DNA of 64,000 nucleotides from Ehretia macrophylla (lineage: Eukaryota; Streptophyta; Magnoliopsida; Boraginales; Ehretiaceae), in the NCBI GenBank assembly GCA_037974665.1, contig CM075764.1, positions 83,289,825-83,353,824 on the forward strand, written 5' to 3'. The translations under genes were made by a program, and so were the position numbers. Positions 44,764 to 55,711 of this stretch are shown piece by piece. Within the stretch, counting starts at the first letter, position 1, and the number at the start of each line of letters is the position of its first letter. The notes under the pieces are model-generated. The model was not told where the DNA came from. It made no database searches and saw only the letters and a list, made by a program, of their open reading frames with translations.

Positions 44764-44909
44764 ATCACTTAAATGCACGTATTACTTTCAAATAATAATT
44801 AACGTAAGTAAATCCACATAAATTCACATTTGGGTCTCACATTCAAGCTTGTGATTATTCCAATCTTTCACGAATAGTAGAAATAGTTCACGTGCAGATT
44901 CAGATGAAA

Positions 44910-45128
44910 CACTACAGGAAATGAAGAATATACCGGCGTTCTTTTTTAATTTTCACAGCGGTTATAAAGTGCCGCCTAAATATATAATAGCACTTCATGA
45001 AGCGTCGATGAATCAGCCGTCGTCTTAGGCATACGCGGCGTTTCCAACAAGCGCTAGTATAAATAGACCTATGGTGGCGCTTCAATCTAAGTTCCGGGAT
45101 ATTTCATTAACATTTCACAGCGCTTCAA
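44910..45128 (+). mobile_element. CACTA-type element 5'-end fragment
   Basis: It starts CACTACAGGAAATGAAG, a CACTA-type terminal repeat. GC-richer subterminal motifs follow (GCGTTC, CAGCGGTT, GCCGCC, AAGCGTCG, CGGCGTTTCC, GCGCTTCA). It stops where copia RNase H sequence begins, so the rest of the element is absent. It truncates the outer copia element at its 3' side. Confidence 0.6.
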
Positions 45129-47240
45129 CATAATTGATACCTCACATCAATGTGCTTTGACTTGTAGTAGAAAGTTGAATTCTCACTTAATTGGATAACA
45201 CTTTGACTACCACAATATAATTGATAACTCGGCTACTTATACCCAAGCTCTAGCAATAAATTTTTCATCCACAGCATCTCCTTGCATGCTTCAGTAGTTG
45301 CAATAAACTCTGCCTCAGTTTTAGAAAGAGCCACACATTTCTGCAACTTTGACTGCCATAACATAGCTCCCCCTACAAAGTTTATCAAATAGCCTGATGT
45401 AGAGTTCCTTGAGTTACCATCTCCGACCTAATCTACCTCTATAAAACCATCAACTCTGGATTTTCACTTCCAAAACAAAGGCATACCTTGGAAGTAACTC
45501 ACAGATATCACAGAATCCATTTAACTGTATTCCAATACTCCTACCTGAATTAAAAAATAATCTACTAATAATTCCAACTGCATGAACTATATCTAGTATC
45601 GTACACACCATGACGTACATTAAAATTTCCACGACAGAGGCACATGAATATTATTCATCTCATCCTTCTTTTTCTCTGAAGGACACTGTGCTGAGCTTAG
45701 CATAAAATGGTTAACTAAAGGAGAAGTAACTGCTTTTGCATCTTTCATGTTGAATCTTTCAAGAACTTTCTCCACTTACGTCTCTTGAGATAACCACAAC
45801 TTCTTGGACTTCCTATCACGTGTAATTCTCATTCCAAGGATTTGTTTTACTAGCCCCAAATCTATCATAGAAAATGATTTGCTCATAGCATTCTTTAACT
45901 GGTAAATCTTGGACTTATCCCTGCCAACAATTAGCATATCACCGACATACACAAAAGAATGAGAAAATCATCACCTTGAATTTTTTTCACGAAAACACAA
46001 TGGTATGAAGAATTTTTCTCGTAGCCATGATCCCCCATAAGGGATTCAAACTTCGTATACCATTGTCTTGGTGCCTATTTCAAGCTATATAAACACTTTT
46101 TAATTTATAAACCAGGTTCTCTTTTCCCTTGACCTGGAAGCCTTTAGGCTACTCCATGTTAATTTTATCTAGCAAGTCATCGTGTAAGAAAGTTGTCTTC
46201 ACATCTATATGCTCAATCTCAAGATCTTAAGTAGCTGCGAGACTTAAGACTACTCTAGTGGATGACATCTTGACAACTAGAGAAAATATTTCCTTGAAAT
46301 CAACTCATTTCTTCTAACCAAAGCCTTTCAAAAAGAGTCTCACTTTATATTTAGGGCGTGAAACAAGGTCTTGTGTTTTTACCTTGAAAACCCACTTGTT
46401 CTTGAAGGCTTTCTTACCTTTGGGCAATTTATCAACTCATAAATCTTATTCTTTATAACTTTCAACCATTCTACCCTATGCTTACTCTCAATAGCCTCCA
46501 AATAACATTCAGGTTCTCCCTCATTAGTCAATAAGACATACTTAGTTGAAGGATATCTTGTAGAAGGTTGACGTTATCTCATTCCTCTTCTCAAATGAAC
46601 ATTCTCTAGGACATCTTCAGTATTATTTGAAGGAGCATCTGTCTCACCTGTAGAAGCATCATCATCACTCATTTCACCTTGATCAACATCTAAACCACCT
46701 CTAGAACCATCAACAATTGGTGGAGGAATCTGATCAATGTCACCCAAGTCATTATCTTGCGACTTAGGCTTCTCAATGACTTTGCCAATGTCTTCAATGG
46801 TCTGATCCTTAAAGAAAACAACATCTCGACTTCTAATAACTTTCTTCCTAGTAAGATCATATAGCCTATACCCAAAGTTATTAAATCAATATGCTGGAAA
46901 GCTCTTTAGTCTTAGTAATAAGCTTTGACCTCTCATCTTTGGGAACATGAACAAACGCTCTACATCCAAAAAACTTTAGATGTTCATATGACACAATTTG
47001 CAGCTCCAAATTCTCTGTTGCATATCTAGTTGCAAAGAAACACAAGGTGTAACATTAAGAATGTGAACAACAATACTCAAAGACTCAACCAAAAATGTCT
47101 TTGACAATTATGCATGAGATAGCATGCATTTGACTCGTTCAACAAGAGTCCGATTCATTCTTTCTACCAATCCATTAAGGTAAGAGGTCTTTGGAGAAGA
47201 TGTTTGATGCCGAATACCCTGACTTTTGCAATATTCATCA
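45129..47240 (-). pseudogene. Outer copia pol: integrase end, RT and RNase H
   Basis: Read on the minus strand from 47240, the sequence gives HEEYCKSQGIRHQTSSPKTS, then LNGLVERMNRTLVEQVK (integrase catalytic Glu region). An acidic linker follows, with QIPPPIVDGSRGG and VHLRRGMR. The RT part includes GLVKQILGMRITRD, and YVDD is altered to YVGDM (near 45945). RNase H has LSKTEAEFIA and ACKEMLW, then SKHIDVRY at the cut end. Many stops and frameshifts are present. It is the continuation of the frame at 50922-52600, interrupted by the inner copia element (TSD CATCA), and it is cut at about 45128 by the CACTA fragment, so its 3' LTR is lost. Confidence 0.85.
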
Positions 47241-47417
47241 TGTAAGAGAAAGTATTTAAGAATTGCTTGACAATTTGTACAAGTCTTGTGTGTTGATATT
47301 TAAGAATGCTACAAGGGAATAATTTTACATCTGATAGAAGTTTTCACTGATAGGAGATTAGAATAGATATATACGAAAAGATAAATTGAATATGCTATAG
47401 TTATCTATTGCTTAGCA
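47241..47417 (-). repeat. 3' LTR of inner copia element
   Basis: This 177-bp LTR reads TGTAAGAGAAAG...TTGCTTAGCA on the plus strand. The inner edge is followed by CTCCCACAAG, on the minus strand a short purine-rich CTTGTGGGAG that can serve as polypurine tract. It differs from the right LTR at more than 20 positions by eye, so the insertion is not recent. Confidence 0.9.
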
Positions 47418-47449
47418 CTCCCACAAGTTAACGGTGGGGAACCATGGGA

Positions 47450-50400
47450 AACTTCTCCCAAAGAAGCTCAAATTACAGATGATATAAAGGTTTAATGAAT
47501 ATGTCCACAGATTGTTCGTTAGTGGAAATGTACTGAATAGTAAAGGTAGTATCTCTAAGCTTTTCTCGAATGAAATAGATGTTGATCTCAATATGTTTAT
47601 TGCGATTATGTAGAATAGGATTTGAAGTTATGTAAATGGAGCTAACATTATCGCAATAGAGCATAGGAGGTCAAAGCAGCAACACACAAAGAAAATGTAA
47701 TAAATGTAGAACCCACGGACCTCCAAGGACAAATCATCCAAGGCTCTATATTTGGCCTCAGCAATAGATTTAAAAATAGTAGATTGTTTCTTCAAACTCC
47801 ATATAAGTAGATTGGAGCTTAAATATATAACAAACCTAATGGTTGATCGACGTGTGGATGGGCAACCAGCCCAATCGGTATCATAATACCTTGAAAGTGT
47901 CATCGAGCTATAATAGTGGAATTTAATACCATGAGAAAAAGTAGATTTGATGAAGCAAAAAAACATGTTTTGTCACCACTAGATGAAGAAGTCATAGAGC
48001 ATGCATGTGTTGGCAAATTGAGTTTACTACATACGAAATGTTTAGACGAGTCATAGTCAAATACTGTAAGGCACCCACCATCTTCTGAAATTTAGTAGGA
48101 TCAGGTGATAAAGTACCATCAGTGGAGTTTAATCGTGTGCTAGACATGGAGGTATACACAAGCTTGGCATCGTGAAATCCAAACTAATGTAGAAGTTGAA
48201 TGGAATATTTTGTATGAGTGAGATGAATACCTTGATCGTGGTCATTTACTTCCATGCCGAGAAAGAAGTGCAATGGCCCTAAGTCTTTTATCTCAAAGGT
48301 GCAAGAAAGAGTGGTGACAAAGTCAGAGATGTGAGTTGAAGAAGAGCATGTCAGAATGATGTCGTTGACATGTATAAAAACTATGAGAACACGATATTCT
48401 TCATGACATACAAATAAAGAGGCATCATGGTGGAAGTGATAAAAACTAACGATTTGCAAGGAACTGAATTTGTGATACCAGGTGCGAAATGCCTGTTTAA
48501 GACCATATAGAGATTTATTGAGCTTGCAGACATGTCTTGGATAAGTAGAGTTGACAAAATCTTATGGTTGGTGCATGTACACTGTCTCATTTAAATCATC
48601 GTGCAAAAAATCATTTTTCACATCTAACGGATGAAGAGGCCAATTGCAAGAGATGGATAAAGAAGGAACTAGACGAATTATGCCAAGTCGATCAACTGGA
48701 CTAGAAATCTCTCCAAAATCACGCCCCGATTGTTGAGTATACCCTTTGGCAATGAGTTGTGCTTTGTAGCACTCAAGTGTGCCATTAAACTTCTGTTTAA
48801 TCCGATACACCCAATGACAACCAATAAAATTATAATCAGGAGATAATGGAACGAGAGACCAAGTGTTGTTTTTAATCAGAGAATTGAATTCATCGGTCAT
48901 TGTATGATGCTAACTGGGGTCTCTATTAGCCTCTGTAAAACAAGTAGGTTCTAAAGGTAACTGATCAGCAATAGAAAGTAGATAACTCGGAAGAGGATAT
49001 TTTGTCGAAAGCAAGATGTGGGGCTTTCATGTACCATCTATATGCCGAGTAATCATATGATGTGTGTGTGTGGTTACTTGTTCAGAAGTAGTAGGTATAA
49101 CTGAAATATTGTCATGATCCACGAGAGTAGCAATATCATGAGAAGTAACCAAATTTTGATTAGAGGCAAGGTTCGGTGTTGGAGAAGTAGGATGAACAGA
49201 GTCATGCATAGGAGATGCTTGTGTAGTAGGAAAAAAACTTGTGACTTTTAGAAAGAAGTCAGGATGCATGGAAGAAGCATCAGACCTTGTATGCATAACA
49301 TTCAAAAAAGGAACCAGAAAAAGACGCACATGAAATAAAGGCGAATGAGCTAAAGGTGAAGAGCCAAAGTCATGCATTTTAATAAAATTACTCTCATCGA
49401 ATACGATATACTGAGACAATAGAATTTTGTTGGTCGTCGGATTGAAACATTTATAACCTTTGTATTGGGGACTAAATAGCACATTTGCACTTTTGAAGTC
49501 TAACTTGTTTCTCCCAAAGGTACTAAGACATGGGTAGTATCTCGAGCCGAATACACGCAAGAAAGAATAATCAAGAGGCTTGACATGCAGTAACTCATAA
49601 GGAGATTTATGCCCAAGATAAGGAGTCGACAGCCTGTTAATAATATAAATTGCAGTAGAGAATGCATAATTCTAAAATTGGTGAGGCATAGAGATAAAAG
49701 CAAGAAGAGTAAGGCTTGTTTTCACAATATGCCGATGCTTTTGCTCAGCAATTTCATTATGCTCAGGTGTGCCAAGACAAGAAAATCGCTGAATTATACC
49801 ATGTTGACGAAATAGTTGTTGAATACTGGAATTGCTAAATTCACGCCTAGCATCACTCTTGAAGTATTTAATCTTAACACCATAAATATTAGCATCCATA
49901 TCAACAAACGAAGGCAAAATAGATGCAACATCAAATTTTTAAACAATGGGATAGTAACATGAGAAACGAGAAAAATCATCAATTAACACAAGGTAAAATC
50001 TGAAACCATCCTTAGAAACTGTCGGGGATGGACCCCATACATCACTATGTATTATATAAAAAAGGACTAGAACTACGGTACTAGAGCTAAAATAAGGAAA
50101 ATGATGGCTCTTTCCAAAATGACAATAGTGGCACGAAGTGCTTGATGTTGGAGAAGTCGTGATTGAAAGAGCCTTATTCAATTGATAAAGAGTGCGAGCA
50201 GAAAGATGTCCTAAGCAAGTATGCCACACATCATGTGATACTTTAGTGATAGACAATAAGGCCCGGTGCGACTAAGGCAAAGTGTATAAACCATCACGAG
50301 TCCATCCCTAATGATGCATTGTCCCTGTCTTCATGTCCTTTATGAAAAAGCCAAAAGATGTGAAAATAAAATAATAGTTATATTCCTTGGTTATTTGAAC

Positions 50401-50744
50401 AACAAATAACAACTTCTTGGTAAGAGAAGGCATAAGTAAAACATTGATATTTATAATAGAACTAGTAAGACTAAGACCCGTATGAGAAATAAGCAAAGTT
50501 GAGCCATTACCCAGCATAATAGAATCACGACCAAGATAGGAATTTGAGTCTTCCACAGCAAAAACTTGTCGCTACCAAGCTTCGAAGAAATCTCCTGATG
50601 GATATTTTTCACCTCGATAAAAGACGTCACAAGTGTAGTGATGGTAGATGGCCCAATCGAGAAAGATGAGATAGTCATATATGAAGCAGTTGATATGAGT
50701 GAAGAAATGCCCAAAGAAAAGAAATGCCTAAGTGACTGTTACCA
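47450..50744 (-). pseudogene. Inner copia gag-pol remnant
   Basis: On the minus strand, a gag N-terminus (SSKLGSDKFLLWK, near 50560-50600) passes directly into sequence normally found after the protease active site (NSYLGRDSIMLGNGSTLLIS). GAG-preintegrase and zinc region follow (WHTCLGHLSARTLYQLNKAL, CHYCHFGKSH), then the integrase first Asp (HSDVWGPSP), and GTPEHNEIAEQKHR, where the usual NGxAERKHR gives the catalytic Glu. RT has NTWSLVPLSPDYNFIGCHWV and the altered catalytic block FIHVNDIILT (usual YVDD). RNase H ends YCDNVSSIYITSNPILHNR with KHIEI. Stops and frameshifts separate these pieces. Confidence 0.88.
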
Positions 50745-50921
50745 TGTAAGACAAAGTATTTGAGAATTGCCTGAGAAGTTGTCCAGGTCATGTGTATTGA
50801 TATTTAAGAATGTTACAAGTGAAGAATTTTACATTTGATAAAAGTTTTCACTGATAGAAGACTACAACAAATATATGCGAAAAGATAAATTGAATATGTC
50901 ATAGTTATCTATCACTTAACA
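50745..50921 (-). repeat. 5' LTR of inner copia element
   Basis: This 177-bp LTR reads TGTAAGACAAAG...ATCACTTAACA on the plus strand. On the minus strand the base after the LTR begins TGGTAACAGTCA, in the position of a primer-binding site but only partly like the usual TGGTATCAGAGC. Confidence 0.9.
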
Positions 50922-52600
50922 CATCAAACGGTCCCCTATATTTACCTCTGTTATCTGAGCGAATACACTTGATCTTCTTTCTTGTCTCCCGTTCAACACT
51001 TGTCTGAAATTGCTTAAACACCTATAAAACCTGATCTTTAAATTTTAGATTGTAAGCCCAAATTTTTATGGAGTGATCATCAATAAAGGTGGCAAAATAA
51101 CATGCACCACTGAGCGATTGAGTACTAAAAGGACCACATATATTTGAATGCACCAAATCCAAAACATTTGGCTTTCTAGAAGGAGTATAGCTTTTAAATG
51201 AAACTCAATTTTGTTTACTTGCCAAGCAATCTACACAACCTTTCAAAGCTGCACCTTTTATCCTGAGGAGAATATTTTTCTTGGCTAAACAAGTGGGACC
51301 TTTTTGACTCATATGAGCAAACCTCTTGTGCCATAACTTGAGTGCATCTTCTTAAACAACTATATTCACCAATCTGTTGTAAATCTTCACCTGCATCAAA
51401 TAAAGTGTAAAACAATTCTTTTCACGAGCTAGAACCATAGATCCCTTTGTGAGATTCCAGTGAGACTTGCAAAGGTGTTGGTAAACCCTTCATCAACAAG
51501 CTTTCCAGTAGACATCAAGTTAAGCCAAACATCAGGCACATGTCTTACTTTTTGAAGGATCAAACAACTGTCATTGTTGGTCTCCAAGCATATATCACCA
51601 ATACCAACAATTCTTGACGAACCTTGATTACCGATCTTTACAAATCCGAAATCACCAGGTGTATAAGATGAGAAAAAATCCTTCATTGATGTACAATGCA
51701 ATGAAGCTCCACTATCAATCATCCAACTCGTTTCCTGTAATACACAATTGACAAAATACTCGTTAGAAATAATGAAAAAATCTTCACCAATAAGAATAGT
51801 TGTATTATCTTTCTCTTTGTTGCCATCATCAGTCATCTCTCCCTTTAATTCTTTCTTTAGTTTCCAACAATGTCTCTTAATATGTCATTTTTTACCATAA
51901 TGGAAACACTCAAGATCTTTCTAGATTGAGACTTATTTCTACTTGCCATGATAATATGAACCCTTGCTCTTGCTTCTCCCTTTATTTTCTATAACAATAG
52001 CTTCAGAATGAGAAGATGAGGACTCTGTAGTCTTCCTCCTCAACTCCTCGTTCAATGCTTCAGATTTTGTTGAGGCAAAGGAAAGGAATCCATTAGGGGC
52101 TGAATTGATCAATGAGACTCTAAAGATCTCCCAACTACTTGGTAAAGAACCAAGTAAAACCAAGTCCTACAACTCATCATCCAAAGTGATCTTCATGGAT
52201 GCCAGATTATTCATAATACCCTGAAACTCATTCAGATGATTAGTCATAGGAATACCACCTCTATATTTTAAGCCCATTAATTTTTGGTACAAATATAGCT
52301 AATTTATACTAGCCTTTCTTTGCATACAAATCCTCTAATGTTTTTCAAAGTTTGTGTGCATTAATTTCATCGTTAATATGATTATAAACATTATCATCAA
52401 CCCTTTGTCGTATACGCCCACATATTTGTCTATTAAAAGACTTCCATTCATCATCCGTTTTATTAGCAAGTTTAGTTCTAGTAAGAACTAATAACTAATA
52501 ATCTTAGGAATAAAAAAGATCCATAATTTTTTCCTTTTATACTTGATAGTTGCTACCATTTAAACTAATCATTCTGCTAGTATTAACATCTATTTCTACA
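50922..52600 (-). pseudogene. Outer copia gag, protease and integrase N-terminus
   Basis: On the minus strand, gag sequence (LGSLPSSWEIFRVSLINS, EALNEELRRK) lies at 52163-51939. Protease, with the active site WMIDSGASLHCT, spans 51836-51429. The preintegrase region (LWHKRFAHMSQKG-type, broken) and the CLASKQN-type zinc region lie near 51200-51330. Integrase runs to 50930 (VERETRKKIKCIRSDNRG). The inner copia element interrupts it here. A tRNA-Met-type PBS and LTR lie just upstream, so this is the 5' half of the outer element. Confidence 0.85.
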
Positions 52601-52627
52601 CACAAGTTAAATCACCAAGAAAACAAA

Positions 52628-52640
52628 GCTCTCAATACCA
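52628..52640 (-). other. Primer-binding site of outer copia element
   Basis: The minus strand reads TGGTATTGAGAGC, close to the initiator-Met PBS TGGTATCAGAGC. It lies 5 bases from the proposed LTR edge at 52646. Confidence 0.75.
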
Positions 52641-52645
52641 CTTAT

Positions 52646-54724
52646 TGGGAAAAAGCACAAATGCAGCATATTAAAAATCCTGTTAGCCTGAAGGCCATAA
52701 TCCTATGTTTTGATGATAACTAAATCTTGACCATACACTTAATCTATTGACTAATTGTGTTTTGTATAAGTCACTTTGGTTGAGAATTAGTCAAATATTT
52801 AAGGATGTTCAAATGTTAAACAAGCACATAAAGATTGGAGTAATGGTCAAGTTCATGAAAGAAGAAATGATGATCAAATACAAGGTATCCTTCAACTACA
52901 AGCTCAATAGTGATCAACATGCTTATCAAACTCAAGTTATATGATCAAGCTCAATTTTTATGGTGATGAAGATCCATGATGTTTCAAATGATCTCTTACA
53001 TAACGACCTCATCATAAAGATTGAAGAACAAAACTTGAAGATGGAATCACAAGGAAGGAGACGTGGCAACATAAGAGGTAGCGGCCTTTTATGTGATATG
53101 CTTGGAATGCGTTATGAAAGCTCATTAATTCATTTTCAAGCTTTCTAATTATGTTTGAGCTTCCTGAATTTCTCATCACTTTCAAGAGTATTTGCAAAAA
53201 CTGTTTGAATGATTTCAAAATGGCTTAACACTTGTCAAGCTTCACTTGCAAAGCTTGGTTGAGTTTGGCCGGCTGAGGGACTTAGTCGACATACTCAACT
53301 GGTAGTGCAAGGAAGAGTCAAACAAGCTTTCCGGATGAGGGACTTGTCCACTAACCTCGATTGACTATTCCAGTAGGGCACAAATGAGTTTGCCAGCAGA
53401 ACCATTCATCCGCCACCTTCGATCGACAGTTCAAAAAACTAGTTGTTAACTAGCCGGTACAAGTTTTTCTATAAATGCAAACAATTCATTTGAGAAACAT
53501 AACTTTGAGAATCTGAAGAAAACTCTTGAGAGCATTTATTGAGCTTGTGCTAACATCTTCAATACACTTTCAAAAGCATTTATTGAGCTTTCACTTACAA
53601 ATCCTTGAGTTATCAACTGTACTTCATTTGTCTTTATTCATCTCAAGAGGAGATATCAATTGTACTCTTATCTATTATTCCCATTGTTCATTGTAAACTC
53701 TTTAGAGCTAAACATTAAGAGATCCATAGTTTAAAGAGAGAGGTTGGGACTTTCTTTGTGGATTCAAAGAAGAGAAAAGGGAAAAGTCATCAAGATTTGC
53801 TCTTGTGGATTCAAAAGTAGATGTAGAGTAGCAAACCACCTTAATATCGTAGGCTTCATCTCTCTAATTTTTCTTATCTCCTTATTCTTTACTTTATTAT
53901 CATTGTGTTTGATAAATTGTTTGATAGAACTCACTAGCTGCAAGTATATTAAAAAAACGTAGCATTACTGTCCTATATCCTCATTCACCCCTTCTTAGGA
54001 TAACTTGGACTAACAAACTCTTTCTACTTGTGTTAGGCTTTGAGTAATTGAGAAGACAACCTAGCAAATTTTTAACACACATAAAAACCCAAGTAAAGTT
54101 TCAACAAGATTATCCATAACAACATACCATACACACAAAAATGAACACCAATATTTGCGTGGAAAACCTTCTAATGCAAATGAAAAAACCACGAGATCAA
54201 AAGACCTACCACCAAACTTTCATTATATTCAAAATAAGGATTACAAAGGTCTTAAAATCAAGAACAAAAAGTCTTGGCACTAGCTACAACAGATAACCCT
54301 CACAAATAAGTGGAAGAAAACAAAAGACAAGAGAGATATCACCAAAACATAATAGAAAATTTAGGAGCTCGTCAACTCTAGGCCTTAAAATGCGATTCGA
54401 TCGTTGGATTTGAAGAACTAGATGTCATGCACAGACCCTCAAAATATCAGCTCAATCAGAGAAGTAACCACCATCAAATTTCACCTAGAACAAAGTCGTA
54501 CAGTGCAGCGACGAACTAGCAAACTTTATTTTATTTTCTCTGTAATTCTCTCTATTTTTCTTGCATTCTATTCTTTTTAAGACAACCAATAAAATATATT
54601 TATAGCCATCTTTAGGTTCCTCTAAATATGGGTCATAAAAGGCCTATAAACTAATTAATTGATTTTAAAATATGTTGCACTTTTTTTAAAAAACTAATTA
54701 AAAAAAACTATTTAATCCTCCACA
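52646..54724 (-). repeat. 5' LTR of outer copia element, split by LTR S
   Basis: On the minus strand it starts TGTGGAGGATTAAATAG (54724), contains a TATA-like GGCTATAAATATATTTTAT near 54590-54607, and ends CTTTTTCCCA at 52646 before the PBS. Without the nested LTR S it is about 744 bp. The outer edge is inferred from TG...CA and the location of the TATA box; similar sequence may continue past D6 to 57692, so the start is uncertain. Confidence 0.6.
52681..54015 (+). repeat. SIRE/Maximus-like copia LTR (S), probably solo
   Basis: It starts TGTTAGCCTGAAGGCC, with TTTTGATGATAACTAAA soon after, and ends GGATAACTTGGACTAACA (1,335 bp). The TGTTAG...CTAACA ends and the early TTTTGATGATAAC box are features of SIRE/Maximus-type LTRs. 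Flanks AATCC and AACTC share only three of five bases, so the TSD is degraded or this is a truncated event. TATA-like TTTTTCTATAAATGC lies at 53464-53478. No coding sequence. Confidence 0.75.
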
Positions 54725-54739
54725 TACGAGGGTCCAATC

Positions 54740-55570
54740 TGTGAGACCCAAACATGAATTTTAGGTGCAATTAATGGCTTTATTTATTATTGATACATAA
54801 TATATGCTTTTAAGTGATTTACTTCGTGTTGGTAGATGAAATGTGAATTTAGGCTCATGAAATTAGAATTTAAGTGGAATTTCATTTAATTTGGCAAACT
54901 ATGTCCTAGGTGGTCATTATTGGAATTGTTGATGAATTAGTAGTTTTTCAACATTTGGAGATATTTTTCTGGAATGGCATGCTTGTAAATATGACCAAAG
55001 AGCATTTATAAGTGGTCATTTGACCTTATAATATATTTTGACTTGGCATGTGACTAAGCCTTGACCATTACTTATATCACAAAACAAAAAAAAGGAAAAA
55101 TCTAGCCAAAATTGGGTGAAGCAAGAAAGAGGGGGAATAGTGTCAAAAGCTAGGGTTTGATCAATTTTGAAGAAGAAGAAGAAAGAATGCATTTGGTCAA
55201 ATTGGAAGTGGATTTAGTTTCTCCATTGCTCATTCATGCTTGTTCTTGCATTATTCTTCAAAAAAGGTGAGCGGTTTTTCAAATCTAAGAATTAAAGTTT
55301 ACATTTTTGGTTATGAATTCATATACTTAAGTTATATTTGTTTTTTTTGCATATGTATCTTGCTAATTAGTGCTTAGAGAGCAACATATATGCATATGAC
55401 CATCAATGATCCATTAAATAATATATATATATATATATATATGCTTATTGAGTTATAGGTTGAATAGTAGCTTAGATGTGAAGCTAAATCTTTGATTCTA
55501 GCTTAGATATGTAGTTCATATGTGTATATACATATATATATACACATATATATATATGTATATATATATC

Positions 55571-55630
<60 letters not shown>

Positions 55631-55633
55631 CAC

Positions 55634-55711
<78 letters not shown>

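Larger units (their letters stand above)
40268..44841 (-). repeat. Gypsy LTR, group D variant (D4), split by D5 and a MITE
   Basis: On the minus strand it starts TGTGAGACCCAAATGTGAAT at 44841, like D6. After removing D5 (41242-44277) and the MITE (44584-44763) it runs to 40268, where it is cut by LTR A3. The antisense module includes donor-like TG/GTGAGGTG near 41066-41074, two CTACTTT hairpins (40388-40412 and 40467-40490) and the stem unit TAGTCATGCC...ATGCTACCATG (40269-40328). The 3' end of the LTR is missing. Confidence 0.8.
47241..50921 (-). mobile_element. Complete but deleted copia element, TSD CATCA
   Basis: Both 177-bp LTRs (47241-47417 and 50745-50921) and the flanking CATCA repeats (47236-47240 and 50922-50926) are present, so this 3,681-bp insertion is structurally complete. 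It lies in the integrase region of the outer copia element. Coding order on the minus strand is gag start, protease end, integrase, RT, RNase H. Most of gag and the protease active site are missing, and many frameshifts are present. It is non-autonomous now. Typical copia elements are near 5 kb, so the internal deletion explains its short length. Confidence 0.93.
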
